A stretch of 11,989 bases of DNA from Chthoniobacterales bacterium (GTDB lineage: Bacteria; Verrucomicrobiota; Verrucomicrobiia; Chthoniobacterales; UBA10450): NCBI GenBank assembly GCA_013695925.1, contig JACCZO010000479.1, positions 1 through 11,989 of the forward strand. Direction: 5' to 3'. This document shows positions 5,891 through 11,989 of this stretch, piece after piece (positions within the stretch are counted from its first letter, which is position 1; every line of letters starts with the position of its first letter). A program made the position numbers and the translations under genes. The notes beneath the pieces were generated by a model. That model ran no database searches and was not told the origin of the DNA. It saw only the letters and a program-made list of their open reading frames with translations.

Positions 5891-8023
5891 CTATTTTTTG
5901 GCGTCGGGGAAATAGCGCGGCAATAGGTCGCGAAACTCGGCTTTGCCCTCGGCGGCCTTTTTCGCCAGATCGTTCGCCGCCGCGGTTTGGCCGGTTTGAG
6001 CCGCGAAGACCGCGCTCAGCCATTGCCGTTCCGGGACATCCGAAACAGCCGGCCGAATGAAGGCGGTCGACATCTTCAGGAGCATGGCCGGCGCCAGGTT
6101 CTGCCAGTCGGTCATAACGCTGCCGTAGCGCGTCTTGAGTTCGAGTTTGTCCGGCGTGGCGCGGCGCACCGGCCCGTCGTAACGCATGCCGTGGACGTCC
6201 GTCACGGCGCCGCCGTAACCGGTTTGGTTGATGTCGCTGATCAGTTTCGCTTTCCATTCCGCCAGCCAGCGCGCCCGCTGCAACTCCTGGTCGCGCTCGG
6301 CCTGGAGCGATTTCGCTTCGAGCTCGGTCGATTCCATGATGGCGACCGCATTATCAAATCGATAGGCCGCGAGCGGCTTTCGCTCCGCCGCAAGCGCGGC
6401 CTGCCAACGCGGGGCCTCGGTCGCCGCGTGTTTCTTGTCTTCCGCGGCGCGGTTTTCTTCCTCCGCGGCGCGTTTCGCCGCGCGCTCCTTGCCTTGCACG
6501 ACGAGCTTCGCTTCCTCATCCGCCACCCGAAAGGCGAGTCCGCCTTTTGCCTTCAGTTTTCCGCTGAGAACTCGAATTTTTTCCAGCGCGACGTCAAGGT
6601 CCCGGGTCGAATCGCGCGTTTTTTCCCATTCGGTGAAGAGCCGGTAATCATCCAGCCGCTCCTGCGCGAACGTCCGCGTCTCCTTTAGCCAGGCGAACTG
6701 GGGCGGCGGTTGATACTTCACGAAGCGCTCGAAAATCGCGCTGGCCTGGGCGAATTCACCGCGTTCCCAGATTTGCAAGGCGGCGCAAAGCTCAGCCGCC
6801 GGCGCGATCGCCGGATCGATCTGCGCGAGCTCGCGAAAGAGCGCGTCCGCGGACGCGTAATGGCCCGCCTCCAACTCGCGCCGAGCCTCCGCTAGCTGCT
6901 TCTGCAAGTCGACAATCGGCGTCGCGGTCGGACCCGGTTCGGACGCGGAACCGGCCGTCCTGCGCGGCAGATGCCGCCAGCCGACCGAGAGTCCGAAACC
7001 GATCGCGCCCAAAAGGAGCAGTATGCCTAACGAGACCGCGATCCGCCGCGGCCAGCCCCAGCGGGCGCGCAATTCCTCTTCGCGCGCCAGCGCCGCGGCG
7101 TGAGCAGCTTGCAACTCGGTGATCAATTCCTCGTACGATTCCTGCCGGTCCGCCGGGTTCGGGCGCAACATCCGGTCGACGACCGCGGCCGTTTCTTCGG
7201 AAATTTCCGGCAGGCGCGTCCGGAGCCCGGGCGGGTTCGATTTCAACTTTTTCAGCTCGGCGGCCGATTGGGTCTCGTCTTCAAAAGTTGGATGCCCGCT
7301 AACGGCATGAAAAAGAGTCGCGCCCAGACTGTAGAGATCGCTCAGGAAATTTTCCTTCGCGTTCGTTAGGCGCTCGGGCGCGACATAATAGGGCGTGCCC
7401 CAGATCTCGCCCTCGGTCTCGGCATGCGCCGCGGCCAGCAGGGCGAGGCCGAAGTCCACGATCTTGGCGGTGTGCCGGTCGGTGAAAAGGATGTTGCCCG
7501 GTTTGATGTCGCGGTGGATCAGGCCGGCCTTGAGCGCCGCCTGGAGGCCTTTCGCCACCTGGATCCCAACCTCCAGCATCTCCATTTCGGAAACGCGTTT
7601 TTCGTCCTCGATTCGATCGTCGAGACTGCCGCCATCGACCAGTTCCATCACGACATAAAATTGCCCGTGATCTTCGCCAACCGAATAAACCTCGATCACA
7701 TGCGGATGCTTGATCGAGGCGGTGATGCGCGCCTCGTCCTGCAGCTTGGCCGTGAACTCGGCGTCGCCCGCAAATTCCTTGCGCAGAAGTTTGAGGGCCA
7801 CAAAGCGGTTGAGGCGCGTATCGCGCGCTTTATAAACTGAGCCCATCCCGCCGGTCCCGAGGGGCTCGACCACGAGATAATTCTCGAAAACGCGCTCGAC
7901 CCGCAACTGGTGACCGCACTGCGGGCAATTCACCTTCCCGAAAGGTTCGACGCCAGCCGTGACCACGCGGTGGCCGCAATTCGGGCAGGACTGCACCTGC
8001 GCGCCGCTCCCAGTCGAGGCCAT
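5891..8023 (-). CDS. zinc-ribbon Ser/Thr protein kinase, single-pass membrane anchored
   Basis: The 710-aa product begins with a zinc ribbon (C13/C16 and C33/C36, CPNCG and CPQCG), then a Hanks-type kinase domain at about 47-300. It has the glycine loop GTGGMGSVY (56-64), VALK with Lys78, HRDIKPGN with catalytic Asp172, DFG at 190-192 and APE at 215-217, so it should be active. One membrane span follows at about 327-349. The remaining 360 residues would lie outside the membrane: a TPR-like part (about 375-435), a long charged Ala/Glu/Lys/Arg coiled coil (about 500-595) and a small C-terminal region that I do not recognise. It presumably senses an outside or envelope state; the target is unknown. 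ATG 8023 was chosen because the upstream in-frame sequence runs into rluD and lacks domain character. The start has no strong ribosome binding site. It is divergent from rluD with 117 bp between. Confidence 0.93.
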   Translation of the reverse strand: MASTGSGAQVQSCPNCGHRVVTAGVEPFGKVNCPQCGHQLRVERVFENYLVVEPLGTGGMGSVYKARDTRLNRFVALKLLRKEFAGDAEFTAKLQDEARITASIKHPHVIEVYSVGEDHGQFYVVMELVDGGSLDDRIEDEKRVSEMEMLEVGIQVAKGLQAALKAGLIHRDIKPGNILFTDRHTAKIVDFGLALLAAAHAETEGEIWGTPYYVAPERLTNAKENFLSDLYSLGATLFHAVSGHPTFEDETQSAAELKKLKSNPPGLRTRLPEISEETAAVVDRMLRPNPADRQESYEELITELQAAHAAALAREEELRARWGWPRRIAVSLGILLLLGAIGFGLSVGWRHLPRRTAGSASEPGPTATPIVDLQKQLAEARRELEAGHYASADALFRELAQIDPAIAPAAELCAALQIWERGEFAQASAIFERFVKYQPPPQFAWLKETRTFAQERLDDYRLFTEWEKTRDSTRDLDVALEKIRVLSGKLKAKGGLAFRVADEEAKLVVQGKERAAKRAAEEENRAAEDKKHAATEAPRWQAALAAERKPLAAYRFDNAVAIMESTELEAKSLQAERDQELQRARWLAEWKAKLISDINQTGYGGAVTDVHGMRYDGPVRRATPDKLELKTRYGSVMTDWQNLAPAMLLKMSTAFIRPAVSDVPERQWLSAVFAAQTGQTAAANDLAKKAAEGKAEFRDLLPRYFPDAKK

Positions 8024-8140
8024 TGGCGGCAAAGTAACATTGCCCAACGCGCCAGCAATGCTGGTTCCGGCGCCGACTTCCCCCGAGCAAGCGCCGCCGT
8101 GATTGCCGACCGCTCGCACACCGCGCAAGGTGTCAACCGG
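8024..8140. other. divergent intergenic region kinase / rluD
   Basis: The 117-bp gap should hold both promoters; I cannot identify clear -35/-10 boxes. AAGGTG about 8 nt before ATG 8141 may be the rluD ribosome binding site. A weak 5-bp hairpin (CCAGC/GCTGG) lies near 8051-8063. Confidence 0.35.
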
Positions 8141-9052
8141 ATGATAGAGCTGACCGTGCCTAACGAACATGCGGGGGACCGCCTTGATCGCTACCTGGCG
8201 CTCGCCCTTCCGCAGTTTTCGCGTTCGCGTTTGCAGGCATTGATCCGCGCGGGCGACGTGCGTTTGCGCGAGCAGCCAGCACGACCGCGCGAAACGGTGC
8301 GCGCAGGCGATGTCGTTAGGCTAATCGAACCGGTCGTGGAGGAGATTGAAGACAAAGCTCAGGAAATTCCGCTCGCGATTCTTTTCGAAGATGAGGATCT
8401 GCTCGTTTTGAACAAGCCGGCCGGGCTGGTCGTGCACCCCGGCGCCGGAAACCAGACCCACACCCTGGTCAACGCGCTTCTGCATCATTGCCCGAATCTC
8501 TCCGGCATCGGAGGCATGCAGCGCCCTGGCATTGTGCATCGGCTCGACAAGGACACGAGCGGCTGCCTGGTGGTGGCGAAAAACGACGCCGCTCATCAGG
8601 AACTGGCGCGGCAGTTTGCCGAGCGGGAGGTGAAAAAAATCTATCTCGCGCTGGTCGCCGGGAGGTTGAAACGACCGCGCGGCACGATCGACGCCCCGAT
8701 CGGACGGCATCCGGTGCAGCGCAAGAAGATGGCAATCGATCAGCGGCGGGGCCGTGCTGCGATCACCGAATACCGCGTCTTGCAATCAGGCGGCGGGTTC
8801 AGCCTGGTGGAATGCGCGCTGCACAGCGGCCGTACGCACCAGATCCGGGTCCATCTCCATCATCTCGGTCATCCGATTATCGGCGATGCGCTCTATGGGA
8901 AAAATGCCGGGGCAAGACGGCAAATGCTTCACTCCTGGAAGCTCGGGTTTACCCATCCGCAGACCGGCGAACGACGCTTTTTCGAGGCACCGATCCCGGA
9001 AGATTTCCAAGCCGCGCTCGACACCGCCTTCAAACAGGCGCCGGATCGTTAG
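8141..9052 (+). CDS. rluD: RluA-family 23S rRNA pseudouridine synthase, RluD-like
   Basis: The enzyme isomerises uridine to pseudouridine in large-subunit rRNA; RluD acts on helix 69, which touches the decoding site. The 303-aa product has an N-terminal S4 RNA-binding domain (about 12-65, RLDRYLALALPQFSRSR then GDVRL), then the RluA catalytic domain. Landmarks are NKPAGLVVHPG at 91-101, IVHRLDKDTSGCLVVAK at 131-147 with catalytic Asp136, and HSGRTHQIRVHLHHLGHPIIGD at 228-249. Length is close to E. coli RluD (326). The S4 domain and HRLDKDTSG favour RluD over RluA, but the exact target cannot be proven from sequence. The ATG at 8141 gives the expected S4 N-terminus. Two CCTAACGA words lie near the start (P-N-E and V-V-R-L) and a third makes the TAG stop. 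Confidence 0.92.
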   Translation: MIELTVPNEHAGDRLDRYLALALPQFSRSRLQALIRAGDVRLREQPARPRETVRAGDVVRLIEPVVEEIEDKAQEIPLAILFEDEDLLVLNKPAGLVVHPGAGNQTHTLVNALLHHCPNLSGIGGMQRPGIVHRLDKDTSGCLVVAKNDAAHQELARQFAEREVKKIYLALVAGRLKRPRGTIDAPIGRHPVQRKKMAIDQRRGRAAITEYRVLQSGGGFSLVECALHSGRTHQIRVHLHHLGHPIIGDALYGKNAGARRQMLHSWKLGFTHPQTGERRFFEAPIPEDFQAALDTAFKQAPDR

Positions 9053-9076
9053 GCCGAAAGGTGACGAACCACCCCC

Positions 9077-9264
9077 GGAGCGCCGCGGCCACCTCTGGGG
9101 AGCACGGGGTGTCACCCCGTCGTGCCCGGGAGTTTCCCGGGCACATTCTTCGGTCTGCCATGGTGCTCACGCAGCTTCACGTGGATTGCAAACGAGCCGC
9201 CGGGAGACTCCCGGCGGCGAACGGGCTGGCAGCCCGTGTTCCCCGGAGGCCAGCCTCACGCTCC
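9077..9264. repeat. BIME-like inverted pair of two-hairpin repeat units
   Basis: The gap between convergent rluD and the GT-C gene is almost entirely this element. The left unit has a 7-bp stem (9104-9110/9114-9120) and a 10-bp stem (9122-9131/9135-9144). The right unit, inverted, has a 10-bp stem (9196-9205/9209-9218) and a 7-bp stem (9221-9227/9231-9237). All four loops are 3 nt. Aligned in the same sense the units match from a shared GGAGCG edge through GGGGAnCACGGG and both hairpins. They differ at four stem pairs, each compensated on the other side. This is the arrangement of REP/BIME elements. It may also act as a two-way terminator, though no U tract is present. The right edge covers the last codons and stop of the GT-C gene. 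Confidence 0.8.
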
Positions 9265-10584
9265 CTGTAGTTCGATGGGCTGATTCCTTCGTCGCAAGGC
9301 AAAGAGCAGCGCCACGAACGGCGGGATGAGAATAAAACCGCGCAACCAGGGCTCGGAATGCCACGGGAGCATGAAAAGCCGCTCATTCCAGAACAGGTAG
9401 TAGGCGAAAATCGTGACCGAGAGCACCTGCCAGCCATCAAGCCGGCGCCACGCCGCCAGCGGCAGGATCCAGGTCACATACCAGGGATGCAGGACGGGGC
9501 TGAGGATAAGCGCCAGCCCCATGGCCCAGAGCAAGCCCCGGCGCCAATTGCGGATGAAAAGGAACGAGATCAGCACCACGGCCACAATGATGACGACGTT
9601 GTAGCTGAAATTTTTCTGGTGCGGATTGGGCCAGAAGGTTTCCTCGATCAGCCACCAAAACATATCGTTCACGCGGGCGACGTAGACGAATTTGCCTAAC
9701 GATTCCCAGATCGGAACCTGCGGCACTCCAAAAGGCAGGCTGAGCAAAGCGGGAATTCCGAGGCTGAGCCCCAGCGCCCACGCCCGGCGCCCGAGCGCGA
9801 AAGCGCAAACCGGCAGGAGCAGGAGCGGGATCAACTTGATCGAGATCGCCGCCCCCATCGCTGCCGCGCCGAACAGCGCCCAGCGCCATTGCACACTCGA
9901 TTCGTTAGCCGCCCGGCTGCGCGCGAAACAGAAAATGCCCGCGAGCATCGGCAGGAGCATGAGGCTGTCGAAGTGGGCGGCCCCGGCAAAGCTGTAAACC
10001 ACCAGCGGATTCCAGGCATACCAGGCCGCGTCGAGGTAGCGCTCACGCCCGCCGATCAGGCGCAGCAAGAGAGCGATCACGCCGAGATCGGCGACCGCAA
10101 ACAGAAGTTTATATCCGAGCGGGCCCGCCCCGAGGCGGCTCAGGCCGGCGAAGATCAATTCCGTCCCCGGCGGGTAGATGGCGCTGAAATTGCGGTGATT
10201 GATCTGGCTCCACTCCGGGTATTCTTCGCGCACCGCGGCCAGCCGGTCGTCGTTAGGCGCGAGGACGTAGGGGTTAAAACCGGCGTTCTGGATTTTCCCT
10301 TCCCATTGATAACGCCAGATGTCGTCACCGGGGAGAAGCGGGAGCGCGACGAGGCGCAGAAGAATGGCCACGCCCCAGAAAAGGCCGCGCACGGTGCGCC
10401 CCGCCGGGAGCTGGGCGAAGGACGAAGTGGCGGCGAAAAAAGCGATTCCGCAAAAGACGGCGGTCCCAACAAACCGGATCGGCATGGAGGCATACCGCCA
10501 GTCGTCGTAACGATTCAGGGTCGCGAGGAGGATGATCTCGGCGAGGAGCGCGATCCAGAACCGCGCCTGCCTAACGAATGACAT
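9256..10584 (-). CDS. GT-C family mannosyltransferase-like integral membrane protein
   Basis: The 442-aa product is hydrophobic throughout, with about ten to twelve membrane spans. PGDDIWRYQWEGKI (85-98) holds the acidic pair of the first outer loop, followed by AGFNPYVLAPND (101-112) and SAIYPPG (134-140). This set is characteristic of polyprenyl-phosphate-sugar-dependent GT-C enzymes such as the MptB/DUF2029-like group. It probably transfers a sugar, likely mannose, to a surface glycan or lipid on the outer face of the membrane; the substrate is inferred. The start ATG 10584 is supported by GGGGAG (complement of 10591-10596) 6 nt upstream. It overlaps the 3' end of the GT2 gene by 14 bp, so the two are probably co-translated. 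Two extra in-frame start options exist upstream inside GT2 but lack support. The TGA stop lies in the flanking repeat unit. Confidence 0.85.
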   Translation of the reverse strand: MSFVRQARFWIALLAEIILLATLNRYDDWRYASMPIRFVGTAVFCGIAFFAATSSFAQLPAGRTVRGLFWGVAILLRLVALPLLPGDDIWRYQWEGKIQNAGFNPYVLAPNDDRLAAVREEYPEWSQINHRNFSAIYPPGTELIFAGLSRLGAGPLGYKLLFAVADLGVIALLLRLIGGRERYLDAAWYAWNPLVVYSFAGAAHFDSLMLLPMLAGIFCFARSRAANESSVQWRWALFGAAAMGAAISIKLIPLLLLPVCAFALGRRAWALGLSLGIPALLSLPFGVPQVPIWESLGKFVYVARVNDMFWWLIEETFWPNPHQKNFSYNVVIIVAVVLISFLFIRNWRRGLLWAMGLALILSPVLHPWYVTWILPLAAWRRLDGWQVLSVTIFAYYLFWNERLFMLPWHSEPWLRGFILIPPFVALLFALRRRNQPIELQGA

Positions 10585-11989
10585 CTTCGGCTCCCCTTTT
10601 CCCAATCCGCTGCAGGCCGAGACGATAGGCGGCGACATCGACGATCTCCGCCACGCGCCGTTTCAGGCGACGGGCGCGGGTCCCGAGGAAGAGGAGAAAA
10701 ATGACGTAGGGAATGAGGATGCGCAGATCGACGCTCCCGCTGTTCAGGTCGCGGTAGGCGATCATGGCAAGGAAGAGAAGGTTAATGATGACGGTGGTGG
10801 TAACGAAACGATAACGCAGCCGCACCCGCGTCAGGCATTTCGACCCGCCGTGGTATTCGGTTACGGTTTGGAGGATCACGCTCCAGAAGAAGTTTCCGTA
10901 AATCTGGATGTCCCACTCTTTCCAACCGGTATCGGCCGAGTAGCTCCAGCCTTCCTCCTCGAGCAGTTGGAAGATCGATTTGAGGAGGGCGTTTCGCTCC
11001 ACTCCTTCTTCGCTCCAGTAATTGCGCCGGCGCAGGTTCCCACGGCCCGCCTTGCCGGACGGCATTTTCTCATGCGTCCCGATAACGCCGCGCGGGGTGC
11101 GTTTGAATTCCAGCCAGGTGAAATAGCGGTTCCACCCCCTAACGAGTGGCTGGGCGAAGGCGAGAAACATGACGAGCAACCGCGCCGGGACAGTATCGAA
11201 CTTCGGCTCGATCCGCGCCCGCAGCATGTAGGAGAGCGCGACGCAAAGGGTGCCGCCCAGCATGAGATAGGGAACGATCCGGAGCACGGGCAGGAAGATT
11301 CCCAGCCCGAAAAGGAAAAGGGTAAGGACAAACCACTCGATGCTGCTGAGGTAGTTCGCGATTTCCGATTGCGGCGATGGATAGATCGACTGGAAAAAGC
11401 CTTCCCCGAAAATCCCGTGGTAAATAATCGGGCGGTTGATAAACCAACTGAAGCGGGGCGAACCGTAGATTTGCCCGCGCCATTTCGCCGTCCCGGTTGG
11501 CCCGAAAAAGATGAGGTGTTTGAAACGCAGCATCGATTCCGCTTCGCCGTATCCGGCCTGCTGTTTACGAAACGCGCCTAACGTAAAGCGGCGATGATGC
11601 CAGACGATTGCGGTCGGGCTGAAAGCGATGACGTGACCTTCCTGTTGCAGACGCCAGCAGAAATCGACGTCGTCGCCGGCCTTACGATACTCGATGTCAA
11701 ACCCGCCGACGGTGTCGAAGGCCCAGCGATAGAAGGCCATGTTACAACCCGGGATGTGTTCCGCGACCGTGTCGGTGAGCAGCACATGGCTCGGTCCGCC
11801 CGGCGCCGCGGCGACGCAGGCCTGGACCCAGTTTTCCGCCGGCGGCGAAATGTTGGGGCCGCCCACCCCCGCGTAATCACCGCTCACGAGTGTACCAATC
11901 AGATAATAGAGCCAATCGGGATCGGCCATGCAGTCGGAGTCGGTATAAGCGAGCACCTCGCCCCTGGCGGCGGCCGCGCCGGCGTTGCG
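10571..11989 (-). CDS. GT2 family glycosyltransferase with C-terminal membrane spans, 5' end cut by window edge
   Basis: The visible 472 residues open in mid-domain with RNAGAAAARGEVLAYTDSD. DSD at 17-19 is the metal/nucleotide-sugar binding DxD. GCNMAFYRWAFDTVGGFD (81-98) and GDDVDFCWRL (105-114) are the acceptor-side motifs and the catalytic acidic region of GT-A fold GT2 enzymes, and RKQQAGYGEAES follows. The missing N-terminus should hold the first Rossmann strands. Hydrophobic segments follow the catalytic part (two after about 215, two near the C-terminus around 395-440). I do not recognise the soluble region between them. It likely uses a nucleotide sugar on the inner membrane face, working with the GT-C partner. 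The stop TAG (10571-10573) is part of a CCTAACGA word. A second copy at 11138-11145 encodes L-V-R. Confidence 0.88.
   Translation of the reverse strand, partial: RNAGAAAARGEVLAYTDSDCMADPDWLYYLIGTLVSGDYAGVGGPNISPPAENWVQACVAAAPGGPSHVLLTDTVAEHIPGCNMAFYRWAFDTVGGFDIEYRKAGDDVDFCWRLQQEGHVIAFSPTAIVWHHRRFTLGAFRKQQAGYGEAESMLRFKHLIFFGPTGTAKWRGQIYGSPRFSWFINRPIIYHGIFGEGFFQSIYPSPQSEIANYLSSIEWFVLTLFLFGLGIFLPVLRIVPYLMLGGTLCVALSYMLRARIEPKFDTVPARLLVMFLAFAQPLVRGWNRYFTWLEFKRTPRGVIGTHEKMPSGKAGRGNLRRRNYWSEEGVERNALLKSIFQLLEEEGWSYSADTGWKEWDIQIYGNFFWSVILQTVTEYHGGSKCLTRVRLRYRFVTTTVIINLLFLAMIAYRDLNSGSVDLRILIPYVIFLLFLGTRARRLKRRVAEIVDVAAYRLGLQRIGKRGAEDVIR
10591..10596 (-). promoter_or_regulatory. ribosome binding site for the GT-C gene
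   Basis: GGGGAG on the minus strand sits 6 nt before ATG 10584, inside the end of the GT2 coding sequence. It decides the start over in-frame codons further upstream and fits translational coupling. Confidence 0.7.

Larger units (their letters stand above)
4..11145. repeat. dispersed word CCTAACGA / TCGTTAGG, 17 exact copies
   Basis: Copies reading CCTAACGA on the plus strand start at 4, 764, 5356, 5762, 7026, 8159, 9695, 10570 and 11138. Copies reading TCGTTAGG start at 146, 3227, 4808, 5020, 7363, 8313, 9046 and 10250. Fifteen of the 17 carry G before CCTAACGA, so the core is probably GCCTAACGA. Random expectation is about 2 x 11982/65536, or 0.4. All seven genes carry at least one copy. 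The encoded peptides differ by phase: S-L-G (4), V-R (6), P-N-D/E (3), L-T-N (2), and stop codons. Single-mismatch forms are seen at 9902 (TCGTTAGC) and 11577 (CCTAACGT). The function is unknown. Confidence 0.92.

Noticed and set aside
5987..6688. 233-codon open frame opposite the kinase tail
   Set aside because: The strand carrying the kinase has coherent domains from end to end; this frame does not resemble a protein.
9077..9264. CRISPR array
   Set aside because: Only two units, inverted relative to one another, with no direct repeats or spacers of regular length.
8488..9270. 260-codon open frame overlapping rluD on the same strand
   Set aside because: It is out of frame with the HRLD-containing pseudouridine synthase and extends into the repeat region without any motif.
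9889..10581. 230-codon open frame opposite the GT-C gene
   Set aside because: Charged low-complexity translation with no motif, antisense to a clear membrane protein.
4..11145. Chi-like or FtsK-orienting word as the explanation for CCTAACGA
   Set aside because: Those words are strongly strand-biased along a replichore; here the copies are 9 to 8 by orientation.
10532..11581. Long open frame (349 codons) opposite the GT2 and GT-C genes
   Set aside because: It is a GC-rich antisense shadow of two well-supported glycosyltransferase genes and has no recognisable domain.

Overview
The window is GC-rich bacterial chromosomal DNA with seven protein-coding genes, two of them cut by the window edges. 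There is no RNA gene, insertion sequence, CRISPR array or prophage gene that I can support. Two features suggest a Verrucomicrobiota-like bacterium of the PVC group. One is a Ser/Thr kinase with an N-terminal CPxCG/CPxCG zinc ribbon. The other is the set of GC-rich palindromic repeats, some inside genes. This placement is inference from protein style, not a search result.

Layout from left to right: the 5' part of rpsL (ribosomal protein S12) on the minus strand, cut by the left edge; a 299-bp gap with a likely rpsL promoter; a uup-type ABC-F ATPase on the minus strand; a divergent plus-strand gene for a polytopic membrane protein resembling GT-C glycosyltransferases; a 258-bp gap holding a fossil of a second tgt N-terminus; tgt (tRNA-guanine transglycosylase) on the plus strand; a convergent minus-strand zinc-ribbon Ser/Thr kinase; a divergent rluD-like pseudouridine synthase on the plus strand; a convergent gap filled by an inverted pair of two-hairpin repeat units; and a minus-strand pair made of a GT-C mannosyltransferase-like gene and, overlapping its start, a GT2 glycosyltransferase running off the right edge.

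rpsL, uup, tgt and rluD all serve translation (ribosome protein, ribosome-associated ATPase, tRNA modification, rRNA modification). The glycosyltransferase pair probably builds a cell-surface glycan or glycolipid. The kinase looks like a membrane-anchored sensor with an unrecognised outer region.

The most striking signal is not a gene. The octamer CCTAACGA (reverse complement TCGTTAGG) occurs 17 times exactly, against about 0.4 expected by chance, and 15 copies extend to GCCTAACGA. Copies lie in both orientations, in all seven genes and in all six possible codon phases, and they supply the stop codons of tgt, rluD and the GT2 gene. This looks like selection or drive on the DNA word itself, as for DNA-uptake sequences. 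The second theme is palindromic DNA: a BIME-like inverted pair whose stems covary, a 71-bp palindromic insert kept in frame inside uup, and a short hairpin insert inside tgt.
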